A stretch of DNA of 47,294 nucleotides from CAJWKT01 sp964465375 (GCA_964465375.1 CAYXIJ010000020.1:1-47294), one strand, 5' to 3'; numbered from the stretch's first letter, positions 35,059 to 44,103 are shown. Numbers and translations: made by a program. Notes: generated by a model from the letters alone, not told the origin.

Positions 35059-36098
35059 GTGCCAAGTTGCCTGAGGTTTTCGGGACGGATGAGGCTCGCG
35101 CCTTAACTGAGGATTTCCAAAAAACTTTGAATGGTATCCGCCAGGAGGTTAGCAAAGTCATTGTTGGCCAAGCCGGTGTAATTGATCATTTATTGATAAC
35201 GCTGCTTGTGGGTGGTCATTGCCTGATTACCGGTATGCCAGGCACAGCTAAGACAATGCTTGTGCGTACACTTGCGACAGCTCTGGGATTAACCTACAAG
35301 CGAATTCAATTCACCCCAGATTTGATGCCAACAGATGTCACGGGCACCGATATTATTGAGGATGACAATACTACCGGCCGTAGAGTGTGGACTTTTGTTC
35401 CTGGGCCTCTTTTCACTAACATACTATTGGCTGACGAAATCAATCGCACGCCGCCAAAAACCCAGTCAGCACTTCTTGAGGCCATGCAAGAGCTTTCGGT
35501 CACGGTGCGTGGGACACACCATCAAATAAAACCACCGTTTTTTGTACTAGCAACACAAAACCCCATAGAGCTTGAAGGTACCTATCCCCTTCCGGAAGCT
35601 CAGCTGGACCGTTTTCTTTTCAATGTAATTCTGGATTATTTGGCTACTGAGGACGAAATGGAGGTGGTTAACCGCTATACCACCAGATTGGACATACCTG
35701 AAGTGAGCGAATGCACGACACCAGAGCAGATCCTTAAGTTTCAGTGGTTAACGCGACAGGTCCCTGTGTCGGAGACCGTTAACCGATTCGCCGTTAATTT
35801 GGTAAGAGCAACAAGGCCGGAAGATGAACTAGCGCCTGAAATAGTAAAACGATACGTCCAATATGGAGCAAGCGTGCGTGCCACTATGTTTTTGACATTG
35901 TCTGCAAAAGCTCGTGCCTTGATGATGGGCCGCTATCATGTCACGCAAGACGACATAAAGTCTTTAGTATTGCCGGTAATGCGGCACCGGGTGCTGACGA
36001 ACTACTACGCAGAGTCAGATGGCGTGGACGTGGATGAGGTTTTGATAAAACTAGTTGAGCAGGTTGGTGCTTCTAAGCAGCGCGCGAAAGCAAGCTAA
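35055..36098 (+). CDS. MoxR-family AAA+ ATPase
   Basis: A 347-residue AAA+ ATPase. Walker A is GMPGTAKT (residues 60-67, Lys 66), Walker B is ILLADE (123-128), sensor 1 is ATQNP (166-170) and the EAQLDRF motif (181-187) is the family signature. MoxR ATPases act as chaperone-like remodellers that work with vWA-domain partners, which are encoded directly beside it here. The start is TTG 35055, overlapping the previous TGA (TTGA), with GGAGG about 7 nt upstream. The stop overlaps the DUF58 start (TAATG). Confidence 0.95.
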   Translation: MSAKLPEVFGTDEARALTEDFQKTLNGIRQEVSKVIVGQAGVIDHLLITLLVGGHCLITGMPGTAKTMLVRTLATALGLTYKRIQFTPDLMPTDVTGTDIIEDDNTTGRRVWTFVPGPLFTNILLADEINRTPPKTQSALLEAMQELSVTVRGTHHQIKPPFFVLATQNPIELEGTYPLPEAQLDRFLFNVILDYLATEDEMEVVNRYTTRLDIPEVSECTTPEQILKFQWLTRQVPVSETVNRFAVNLVRATRPEDELAPEIVKRYVQYGASVRATMFLTLSAKARALMMGRYHVTQDDIKSLVLPVMRHRVLTNYYAESDGVDVDEVLIKLVEQVGASKQRAKAS

Positions 36099-37006
36099 TG
36101 TCAGAAAAGGCAACCAGCACGCCCCAAGATTTATTGAAACCTGAGGTATTGGCAGGGCTTTCCAATTTGGAGTTGGTTGCTCGTGCCGCGGTTGATGGAT
36201 TTCTCACAGGTATGCACCGGTCTCCTTTTTTTGGCTTCAGTCAAGAGTTTGCTGAGTATCGTGCCTATGCTGAAGGAGATGACACGAGGTTTATTGACTG
36301 GAATGTTTATGCGCGCACTAATCGAACCTACGTTAAGCGTTTTCTCGGAGAAACGAATACGCATTTAGTTGTTTTGCTTGATGCAAGCGCTTCTATGGGT
36401 TTTGGATCTACTGAGATTAGTAAGCTTCAATATGCGAAATATCTAGCCGCCACACTAGTTTACCTTGCAGCTAAACAGCATGACGCGGTAGGTGTGATTA
36501 TATTTGATGAAGAGGTTCGAGAGCATCGTCCGCCGTCCTCACGCGCGGGAGGATTATCGGGTGTATTACATGCGATTGATCGGGCTGCTTTGGGCAGAGG
36601 AACAAACTTAAAGGCGCCTTTCGAACGTTTTCGGCAATATCAATCCGGGCGTGGGCTGGTGGCTGTAATTTCTGATTTCTACTGCAACCCCGCCGATATG
36701 ATGAAAGGGGTCCAGCCGCTTGCCTACCAAGGCCAGGATGTCATCCTATTTCAGTTATTGGATCCGCAGGAAATGGAACCCCAGCTAACGGAATCTACTG
36801 TGCTGGAAGACTTGGAGACTGGAGAGAGTACCGAGGTGTCGCCCGTCTTTATGGGTTCTCGCTATCGGAACCGGATCGGGGAACACATTGATCATCTGAA
36901 GGACGTAGCGGCACGAGCGGGGGCAGGTCATGAGTTGGTTCGAATTACCGATTCGCTAAAGATCGCTCTTCGGAATTATCTTTTATTTCGGCAACGACGG
37001 GGCTGA
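36098..37006 (+). CDS. DUF58 domain protein (vWA-like partner of MoxR)
   Basis: A 302-residue soluble protein with the DUF58 signature EYRAYAEGDDTRFIDWNVYA (about residues 53-72). A vWA-like region follows with the metal-site motif DASAS (Asp 95, Ser 97, Ser 99). DUF58 genes nearly always follow moxR genes, and a physical ATPase-adaptor pair is presumed. ATG 36098 overlaps the moxR TAA by one base. No membrane segment is apparent, so the protein is probably cytosolic and links the ATPase to the membrane vWA proteins of the operon. Confidence 0.93.
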   Translation: MSEKATSTPQDLLKPEVLAGLSNLELVARAAVDGFLTGMHRSPFFGFSQEFAEYRAYAEGDDTRFIDWNVYARTNRTYVKRFLGETNTHLVVLLDASASMGFGSTEISKLQYAKYLAATLVYLAAKQHDAVGVIIFDEEVREHRPPSSRAGGLSGVLHAIDRAALGRGTNLKAPFERFRQYQSGRGLVAVISDFYCNPADMMKGVQPLAYQGQDVILFQLLDPQEMEPQLTESTVLEDLETGESTEVSPVFMGSRYRNRIGEHIDHLKDVAARAGAGHELVRITDSLKIALRNYLLFRQRRG

Positions 37007-37030
37007 GATGCAATTAAATCGGAACATGCT

Positions 37031-39028
37031 GTGACTCTGCTAGCACCCATTTTTCTCTTTGGACTTTTAGCGATTGGATTACCCATCTGGTTGCATCGGG
37101 TTTCCTCAGACAACCCTAATCGACAATTTTTTAGTTCTTCCATGTTTTTGGAGCCCGGGGAGCCCCAAAGAGTGCTTGCCAAGCAACTCCAATACCTCTT
37201 GCTTTTGGCGTTACGTGTCGGAGTTTTGGTGCTGTTGGCTTTAGCTTTTGCAGGGCTGGTATTGCAGCGCACAGGTGTCACTACAGAAAGTGAAAGTTCC
37301 GCTTTTCATCTCATGGTGTTGGACACATCTTTATCCATGTCTCATGGGAGGCGTTGGGATCGTGCTCTGGCTGAGGCCCGCGCTATTATTAATGGCTTGG
37401 AAGCAACCGATTTTGTCCAGCTTGTCGTTGCAGGCCGGACAACTCAAACGATAGCGGAATCGAGCGCTGACAAGGGCAACATTACTCGGGCCCTTGGCGT
37501 AGTCGAGCCAGGATTATTCCGCATTGACTATGGGGAGCTAATGGATTCGGTGGACGGTTTGCTACGGGAGGTAGAACTACCAGCTGTTTTGCATATCATA
37601 ACTGATGCCCAAGAAATTTCTTTACCTGCCCGGTTTGCGGACTTGGCTCCCCGGATACCTCTGGAGCTGCAGATTTATAATGTGGCTGCCCTAGATGATC
37701 AGAACTGGAGTGTAGACGGAATGCTACATTTGCCAGAAGCAGATGAACTTACGGTACGCGTAAGAGGTTTTAATACGGAGTCAGTCGAGAAGCATTTGAT
37801 TTTGCGGTTAAACAGACAGCAGATCGCGAGACAGCAGATCGTCATCGAACCTAATGAATTTGCTCGGGCTACTTTTCGTAATCTCGATCTCGCAGTTGGT
37901 TCGAACCGCGTAAGCGTCGGGTTTGAAGTGAAAGATGAGCTGGAGGTTGATGACCAACGCTTTTTGGTGCTTGATCAACCGGTACCTTCACCGGTTTTGT
38001 TAGTCGGTAACAACCCCCAGAGGCACGACATGCTTTTTCTGGAGTCGGCGCTGGAAACTTTAGACCAACGGTCCTTTCGGGTAGAGCGCGTCAGGCCATT
38101 ATCTATCAGGGACCACGACCTGAGCCTATATGCCTTTGTTGTTATTACTGATGCAGGATCGCTAGGACCAGATGAAACGGACCTATTGGCAGACTATATG
38201 GAAACGGGAGGCTCAGTTTTAATGGCGCTCGATCAGGGGGCAATGGGGCTCGAGCGGGTGCCCTTGGGTGGACAGATACTTCAAACAATTAATCAGCTCG
38301 GTGGAATCACAGGACTAGGTTATGCGGTCGTAGGTGTGATGGATCGAAGTCATCCAGGGCTGCAAAACATTGATGAACTCAGAAGTGCCAAATTTTTTCG
38401 CTACGTGAATATTGCTCCACAGCCCAGCGACCAGGTGTTGATTCGCTTAGATAATGGCTCCCCTTTGTTGGTAGAGAGCGGCTGGGGGAAGGGCCGTTTA
38501 CTTCTGTTCACCTCTTCGCTGGACAGGGAGTGGAATGATTTACCCGTGCAACCCGTATTTGTTCCATTTATTGCCGGACTTGGGGGTTATCTTTCAGGAA
38601 ACATCGGTTTGATTAACGAGGCCCGTTTGGGTAGTAGCCTAACAGCGGGAACTCTAGGTATACAGGGAGGGCAAATTTTTGATCCCCGCGGTGATAGAGT
38701 GTTGGGGATCGGAGGAACCGGTGATGAGGTCTTAGTGGACCAGGTTGGGTTCTATGAGGTTGTTAGTGGTGGAGCGACGCAGCTTATTGCGATCAATCCA
38801 GATCCGGCAGAATCAGACCTTGCCATTATGGACTCCAATACACTTGAGGGCTGGCAGGATTTAGGTTCAGGGGTAGAGGAGCAAAGAGTGATTAGTGGGA
38901 TAGAAACAATTGATGCTCAGCCTGTGGGACTTTGGCCTTGGATTGTTACCATGTTATTAATAATCGTCCTGATAGAATCTTGGGTTGGCAACTACCATCT
39001 AAATGTGCGAAGAGGGGCTTCTGCATGA
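37031..39028 (+). CDS. BatA-like membrane vWA protein with GATase-like region
   Basis: A 665-residue protein opening with the BatA N-terminal double membrane region (LLAPIFLFGLLAIGLPIWLHR and the helix at about residues 55-78). A vWA domain follows with MIDAS DTSLS (Asp 98, Ser 100, Ser 102). A later stretch, YAFVVITDAG...LADYMETGGSVLMALD, looks like the GATase-like segment in the first operon gene. A C-terminal membrane helix (LWPWIVTMLLIIVLIESWV) ends it. Starts with GTG 37031, 24 nt after the DUF58 gene, the widest gap in the operon; the stop overlaps the next ATG (ATGA). Confidence 0.88.
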   Translation: MTLLAPIFLFGLLAIGLPIWLHRVSSDNPNRQFFSSSMFLEPGEPQRVLAKQLQYLLLLALRVGVLVLLALAFAGLVLQRTGVTTESESSAFHLMVLDTSLSMSHGRRWDRALAEARAIINGLEATDFVQLVVAGRTTQTIAESSADKGNITRALGVVEPGLFRIDYGELMDSVDGLLREVELPAVLHIITDAQEISLPARFADLAPRIPLELQIYNVAALDDQNWSVDGMLHLPEADELTVRVRGFNTESVEKHLILRLNRQQIARQQIVIEPNEFARATFRNLDLAVGSNRVSVGFEVKDELEVDDQRFLVLDQPVPSPVLLVGNNPQRHDMLFLESALETLDQRSFRVERVRPLSIRDHDLSLYAFVVITDAGSLGPDETDLLADYMETGGSVLMALDQGAMGLERVPLGGQILQTINQLGGITGLGYAVVGVMDRSHPGLQNIDELRSAKFFRYVNIAPQPSDQVLIRLDNGSPLLVESGWGKGRLLLFTSSLDREWNDLPVQPVFVPFIAGLGGYLSGNIGLINEARLGSSLTAGTLGIQGGQIFDPRGDRVLGIGGTGDEVLVDQVGFYEVVSGGATQLIAINPDPAESDLAIMDSNTLEGWQDLGSGVEEQRVISGIETIDAQPVGLWPWIVTMLLIIVLIESWVGNYHLNVRRGASA

Positions 39029-42000
39029 CAGAACAGGCAAAACTTGAAGCCTATCTGGCGGCATTTCGTCGGCGCCTGATGCAGCTCGTCGTGGCCCGGG
39101 GTGTAGCGGTATTAACTCTGGCCGCACTGTTTTTAACTTTAGCTGCGGTTTACCTAGGTATCCGCCAGGCTTTTGCTTCTGAGCTTGTTATTGGTGCCCG
39201 TATCACGTTGGTGTTGGTCTTAGGCCTTATTGCATCAGTGTCATTGATTTATCCCCTCAGGGTGCTGCAACGGACTCAGGGCATTAGGGAAATTGAAAGG
39301 CGAGCACCTGGTTTTGATGGCCGGATTGAGACTTATCAAGAGCTTGCGCGCACGGGATCGAGTTCGCCATTTTTAGGATTGTTGGCAGAAGATACTTTGC
39401 GCTTGGCTCGTGCTTTACCAATTTCATTGCGAGTGCCTAAATGGGAGATTTCCGCCCCCACTGCCTTGGCTGCCGTGGCAGTGATGATCCTCGTGGGACT
39501 TGCTGCTTTTGGTCCGGGTAACTGGCGGTACGGAGTACGCCATTTGTGGGCTGGGTGGGCTCTTACAGACACGTTGCCGCCACAAAGAATCATTGTTGCT
39601 CCAGGCGATAAAGCAGTCCGCCGTGGCGGTGATCTTGCTATTTCTGCGGCGGCAGAAGGTTTTGATCCTGTAGCGGCTGATGTGTTTGCACTTTTTGACG
39701 GAAGTGATACCTGGGAAAGCGCTCCGATGGAACGCTTGGATGGTGAAGAATTCGATTTTGTTTTTTTTGGTATCCGCCAACCTCTGCGCTACTACGTAGT
39801 TGCTGCAGGCGTTCGAAGTGCTGAATATGCTGTCAATGTTGTGGATTTGCCCTTAGTAAGGAATATCAAACTAACCTATCACTATCCGAACTGGACTCAG
39901 CTTGAGCAGGAGGTAGAAGATCCAGGCAGTGATATTCGTGCTATGGAAGGAACAGACGTTCGGTTAGATATCACAACCGATCAGTCGCTGGGCGAGGCTG
40001 AGCTCATAGTCAACGGGCAGGCCCTAACAATGAGCATTGATGGCAATATATCGAGTGCAACATTGCAGGTTTCTCAGGACGGAGAATATTTTGTATCTAC
40101 TTTTTTTGATGGGGATCCCGTAAGGCTAACGGATGATTATTTAATAACGTTGATTCCGGACAATAAGCCGGTCGTGAGTCTTGTTAAGCCGGCACGCGAC
40201 TGGCGTGCTAGTAGCATAGAGGAAGTAACAGTCCGGGTAGAAGCGAGAGACGATTTCGGCTTGGATTCCCTGAAGCTTCATTACTCCGTCAATGGTGGGG
40301 AATTACAGGAGCGCCTTTTTGATGTTCATGGAAGCTATATGCTGGCGGAGGAAATCCTGTATCTAGAAGAGATTGGAACACTGGTTCCGCCGGAGCCTAT
40401 TGCAAATGCGGGAAGGGGGTTTTCATTTTCAGGTCCTACGATCGATTTTTTGCAGGGAAATAATACCGATGAGGCTGATGATTCTTTTGAAGTTGTTGTG
40501 GAAAATCAAGAAACATCTAGGCTTCAAGCCGGCGATCTAATTTCTTATTATGTAGAGGCAAAGGACCGGGATCAGTCTACGCGCACAGATTTATTTTTTG
40601 TTGAAGTTCAACCATTTGACCGCAGTTTTTCCCAGTCCATGCAGGGCGGTGGTGGTGGCGGTGGTGGTGGCCAGCAACAGGATGAAATTTCGCAGCGCCA
40701 GAAAGAAATACTTGTGGCTACTTGGAATTTAATACGCGAACAAGCAGAAGACTCGACATTCTTGGATGACCAGCAACTTCGGGACAACGCCGCCATGTTG
40801 TCTGGCCTGCAAAGAACTTTGGCTGAGCAGGCCCAGACGCTTGCAAGTCGAACCCGCGCCCGCCAATTGACCCGAGTGGATAACCAGATACAAACTTTTG
40901 TGCAAAATTTGGAACGCGCAGCAGAGGCAATGATTCCAGCAGCTGACTGGCTTGCTGATCTGCAATTGGAAGAGGCCGTGCCTTCAGAACAGTCAGCGCT
41001 CCAGTACCTGCTTCGTGCAGAAGCGGTTTTTACAGATATCCAGGTAGCTTTTAACCAAGGCGGTGGCGGTGGCGGTGGCGGCTTTGCTGGTAGAGATCTC
41101 TCGGAACTCTTCGAGCTAGAGATGGACCTAGAGAAAAATCAATATGAAACGGAAGCACCGGTTTCTCTAGACGGTAATGACCAGCAGCCGGAAGTCGATG
41201 AAGCTATTGCCAAGCTCCAAGATCTTGCGAGGCGCCAGGAAGATCTTGCTCGACAAGCAAACAACCGCCAAGGTTTGTCTGAAAATGAGCGTTGGGAACA
41301 GGATGCACTTCGTCGCGAGACGGAAGAACTCAAACGGCAGTTGCAACAGCTGCAACGGCAGTTACAACAATCAGCGGCCAATCAGCCATCTGGTCAGTCG
41401 AGTGGCCAACAGCAATCTGACCAGCAGGGCACCCCCCAGGGCCAGTTAACGGCAGAGGTTATTCGTCAGCTGGAGGCGGCACTTGATGCCATGAATAGGG
41501 CTACGGATGAAAGTGCTACTGATGTAAGTCCGCAGCAGGCGCAACGTTCGGTTGAGCAAGCCCGCCGGCAGTTGGATCGTGCTTTAGAGCAAATGACTGA
41601 CCAAAAGCAGGTAGAAGTTGCAGCCGCATTTTCGGATTTGGCAAATCGTTCGCAGGATCTTTATGAGCAGCAACGCCAAATAGCAGCTGAGCTCCAACAA
41701 ATCATGCGTGATGTATTAGAGGTACAGGAACAAAATGACGCGACCCAAGCCAATTTGAACGGCGATGAGAGTTACGAATTAGCCATGCAAAAATTTGCGA
41801 TGCAACAGAGCCTGGAGGAGCTAGAACAAGACATTCAGTCGGTTGCACGTAGGTTCAGAAGCGACACCCCTGGCGCCAGCAGGGATTTGACAGAGACCCT
41901 CACACGGCTTCAGCAATCCCAGGCCATTGCAATCCTCCGAGACGCAGGAGAGGCCATTCAACGTGGAGCCGCCGCCCGGGTAGCGGCGACACACGAACCA

Positions 42001-42654
42001 ATTACTACATCGGCGTTGCAGGAACTGCAGCAGGGTACGCAAGAAGCTTTTTCGCTGGCCACGCGCGAGGTTGTGGAAGGCAGCGAATCCGAGGTTAGTC
42101 CTAGTGCTGTGCTGTTAGAAGAGCTTCAGGCACTGAGACGGGAACTCAATAACTTAACGGAAGAAGCGATCCTTGGAGAAGAGATCCCGGTTGGCTCTCA
42201 AGGCGAGCAAACTAGTGGGTCACGAAGAGGGTACGGTGGTTCGCGTCCCTACCGGGGTGTTGAAGATTGGGGTACGCCCGTACAGGGGTTTCAATGGGAT
42301 GAACGTGCCAGCACTCAACTGCAGGACAGGCTTCGGGAGGCAGGCGGGGAATTAATGACTTTGGCGACGCGGCTGAGGGCCAGAGGATTGGGCCAACAGG
42401 AGATTGAAGCCGTACGACTCCTTGGCGATGCGTTGCGCCGTGGCTTAGAAGGCAACCCAGAACTTGTGGAACAAGAGTTCCAAAATATGATAAATCTCAT
42501 TGAGCAACTAGAGCTTGAGCTTAGCGCCCAGAGCGCTAAGGATCTAAATAGCTCTGGTGTTCATATTGAAGCGCCTGGGCAGGCGGCAGAAGGTTTTGAA
42601 GAAGTTGTGGCAGAATATTTTCGTCGATTGAGTCGCAGTGAGTCTAGGCAATAG
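39025..42654 (+). CDS. DUF4175-type large membrane protein with Gln-rich coiled coil and two poly-Gly linkers
   Basis: A 1209-residue protein from ATG 39025, overlapping the previous stop; an open extension to 38932 is rejected. Two or three membrane segments occupy the N-terminus (about residues 22-45, 52-75 and 150-165). A beta-rich, Ig-like region follows to about 530. Two glycine tracts, nine residues (541-549) and eight residues (679-686), bracket a helical domain. Most of the rest is Gln/Glu/Arg-rich coiled coil, such as LKRQLQQLQRQLQQSA. The layout matches DUF4175 proteins of proteobacterial MoxR/DUF58 clusters. Function is unknown; the size and coiled coils suggest a structural spanning component. 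Confidence 0.8.
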   Translation: MTEQAKLEAYLAAFRRRLMQLVVARGVAVLTLAALFLTLAAVYLGIRQAFASELVIGARITLVLVLGLIASVSLIYPLRVLQRTQGIREIERRAPGFDGRIETYQELARTGSSSPFLGLLAEDTLRLARALPISLRVPKWEISAPTALAAVAVMILVGLAAFGPGNWRYGVRHLWAGWALTDTLPPQRIIVAPGDKAVRRGGDLAISAAAEGFDPVAADVFALFDGSDTWESAPMERLDGEEFDFVFFGIRQPLRYYVVAAGVRSAEYAVNVVDLPLVRNIKLTYHYPNWTQLEQEVEDPGSDIRAMEGTDVRLDITTDQSLGEAELIVNGQALTMSIDGNISSATLQVSQDGEYFVSTFFDGDPVRLTDDYLITLIPDNKPVVSLVKPARDWRASSIEEVTVRVEARDDFGLDSLKLHYSVNGGELQERLFDVHGSYMLAEEILYLEEIGTLVPPEPIANAGRGFSFSGPTIDFLQGNNTDEADDSFEVVVENQETSRLQAGDLISYYVEAKDRDQSTRTDLFFVEVQPFDRSFSQSMQGGGGGGGGGQQQDEISQRQKEILVATWNLIREQAEDSTFLDDQQLRDNAAMLSGLQRTLAEQAQTLASRTRARQLTRVDNQIQTFVQNLERAAEAMIPAADWLADLQLEEAVPSEQSALQYLLRAEAVFTDIQVAFNQGGGGGGGGFAGRDLSELFELEMDLEKNQYETEAPVSLDGNDQQPEVDEAIAKLQDLARRQEDLARQANNRQGLSENERWEQDALRRETEELKRQLQQLQRQLQQSAANQPSGQSSGQQQSDQQGTPQGQLTAEVIRQLEAALDAMNRATDESATDVSPQQAQRSVEQARRQLDRALEQMTDQKQVEVAAAFSDLANRSQDLYEQQRQIAAELQQIMRDVLEVQEQNDATQANLNGDESYELAMQKFAMQQSLEELEQDIQSVARRFRSDTPGASRDLTETLTRLQQSQAIAILRDAGEAIQRGAAARVAATHEPITTSALQELQQGTQEAFSLATREVVEGSESEVSPSAVLLEELQALRRELNNLTEEAILGEEIPVGSQGEQTSGSRRGYGGSRPYRGVEDWGTPVQGFQWDERASTQLQDRLREAGGELMTLATRLRARGLGQQEIEAVRLLGDALRRGLEGNPELVEQEFQNMINLIEQLELELSAQSAKDLNSSGVHIEAPGQAAEGFEEVVAEYFRRLSRSESRQ

Positions 42655-42663
42655 CGGGGTAGT

Positions 42664-43335
42664 ATGACCCAAAAAACACGGGAAAGGTCACCTAAGGCTC
42701 ACCCCTTTTTGCCCCATGCCCTGCAGTCTCCAGTTTTTTTGACATGGCTTCGTCGTAGCCACGGGTGGTTGGGTGCCTGGGGTGCAGTGGCAGGCATTTT
42801 ATTTGGATTGACGACGATCATGATGGTTCACGGCGAGGTGTTTAGAACAGCTGAGAGCATCCAAAGCATCATACAGCTTCCTGTAGCCGGATTAGAAATT
42901 GGTGGTGTGGATGAAATGGGTGCATTCGTTAAAAACGAGCTTGAGTTAAAGACTTTGTGGCGGCGCCCTAGGAATCAGCAAGGACCTGCTGGGAATACAG
43001 CCGCAGATGGAAAAGACATGAAGCGACCCGTTTATATTACGCAGTTTACCTCTCCTGGTACGACCTTGGATGTGCGGTACGTGTCGGGTAATGAATACAT
43101 TGAAATCACACGTACTGAACGAGGTTTTCTGGAGATTCTAAACAGGCTCCACCGAGGTAATGGCGCTCAGTTGGGTTGGACTCTACTCGGGGATGCTTTT
43201 TCTGGCGCACTTGTAGTACTTGCGATTACTGGAGTGTTGTTGTGGAGCAAGATGGATGGACCACGGCTTTTTGCTATTGGATTGGGAGGCGCGGGTTTTC
43301 TGGCTGTGCTTTATTTTGGATTGGCAGGAGCCTAG
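42664..43335 (+). CDS. PepSY-associated TM protein (paralogue 1)
   Basis: A 223-residue inner-membrane protein of the short PepSY_TM type. An N-terminal segment, FLTWLRRSHGWLGAWGAVAG, leads into the first membrane helix; a periplasmic PepSY-like part follows; then comes the signature NRLHRGNGAQLGWTLLGDAF and a TGVLLW helix, ending in a last hydrophobic stretch. Conserved His residues could bind haem. Such proteins are often encoded beside TonB receptors and linked to reduction of siderophore-bound iron. ATG 42664 is 9 nt after the DUF4175 gene, so it appears to belong to the same operon. It is paralogous to the next gene. Confidence 0.8.
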   Translation: MTQKTRERSPKAHPFLPHALQSPVFLTWLRRSHGWLGAWGAVAGILFGLTTIMMVHGEVFRTAESIQSIIQLPVAGLEIGGVDEMGAFVKNELELKTLWRRPRNQQGPAGNTAADGKDMKRPVYITQFTSPGTTLDVRYVSGNEYIEITRTERGFLEILNRLHRGNGAQLGWTLLGDAFSGALVVLAITGVLLWSKMDGPRLFAIGLGGAGFLAVLYFGLAGA

Positions 43336-43339
43336 CACT

Positions 43340-44047
43340 ATGGTTTTCAATGGTCCTAATGTATTCAGACAATCCCTCGCTTTCAGGCGACAGGGCAAGC
43401 CCAAGGCCCACCCCTTTTTGCCTCGTGCCTTACAAACTCAGAATTTTCTACGTTGGCTGCGGCGCACGCATGCTTGGCTTGGAATGGCGGGTGCGGCAGC
43501 AGGCGTAGTTATTGGAATTAGCGGGATTACCTTAAATCACCGTGCCACTTTGAACAGTCGTCTACCCACCTCTATTACAACCTATCAGGTTGAAGTTCCA
43601 CAGGCAGGCTTCACCCAGCAATCTGAGTTTGAGCGTTTTGTGCAGGAAAAACTTAATATCAAAGGTCCAGCCACAGAGCCGCGTGGTGCTGCAGTACGAC
43701 CTTCTACTGTAGAAATTGGTGATCGATTATTAGACCAGCCGCGCCATTTTGGCGCGTACTATGCTTCAGCCAGCGAGGTTTTCGCTATCGATTATATCAA
43801 TGGTAATGCCTACATTGATGTTGAGCATACGGAACGTGGTCTTTTGTCGACATGGAACCGGCTGCACTTGGCTAGTGCAAGTGGTTTTGGTTGGATTCTT
43901 ATTGTTGATGCGTTTTCAGGTGCCATGGTAGTGCTCTCCGTTACTGGGATTCTGCTTTGGTCGAGGCTCACTGGGCCGAGGTTGCTGGCTGTTGGCCTGA
44001 TGAGTTTTGTGCTGTTTGGTTCTTTCTATTACGCAACTCTTCTTTGA
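43340..44047 (+). CDS. PepSY-associated TM protein (paralogue 2)
   Basis: A 235-residue protein, 4 nt after its paralogue. It shares with it the segments KAHPFLPRALQ, FLRWLRRTHAWLGMAGAAAG, IDYINGNAYIDVEHTERG, NRLHLASASGFGW and DAFSGAMVVLSVTGILLW, including the order and spacing of the membrane helices. ATG 43340 is chosen; an open extension to 43220 lies inside the previous gene. Tandem duplication is the simplest origin. It is the last gene before the Fur-like palindrome and TonB receptor. Probable role in inner-membrane steps of metal or siderophore uptake. Confidence 0.8.
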   Translation: MVFNGPNVFRQSLAFRRQGKPKAHPFLPRALQTQNFLRWLRRTHAWLGMAGAAAGVVIGISGITLNHRATLNSRLPTSITTYQVEVPQAGFTQQSEFERFVQEKLNIKGPATEPRGAAVRPSTVEIGDRLLDQPRHFGAYYASASEVFAIDYINGNAYIDVEHTERGLLSTWNRLHLASASGFGWILIVDAFSGAMVVLSVTGILLWSRLTGPRLLAVGLMSFVLFGSFYYATLL

Positions 44048-44064
44048 GATCCCTTTTATTGAGA

Positions 44065-44103
44065 ATTATTATTATTTGAGAATTATTCTCAAATAATAAT
44101 AAT
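44065..44103. promoter_or_regulatory. 39-nt palindrome with Fur-like box upstream of TonB receptor
   Basis: A perfect inverted repeat of 19 + 1 + 19 nt centred on T 44084. Its core, TGAGAAT-T-ATTCTCA, fits the 7-1-7 form of the Fur box. AT-rich flanks (ATTATTATT/AATAATAAT) extend the symmetry. A weak promoter pair, TTGAGA (44076-44081) and TAATAT (44100-44105, 18-nt spacer), overlaps it; another, TGGACA (44173-44178) and TAGATA (44196-44201, 17-nt spacer), lies downstream. Fur-Fe(II) binding would repress the receptor when iron is plentiful. The hairpin could also act as an operon end, but is AT-rich. Confidence 0.65.

Noticed and set aside
43176..43508. Plus-strand frame overlapping both PepSY genes
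   Set aside because: It is out of frame with both paralogues and shows no family motif.
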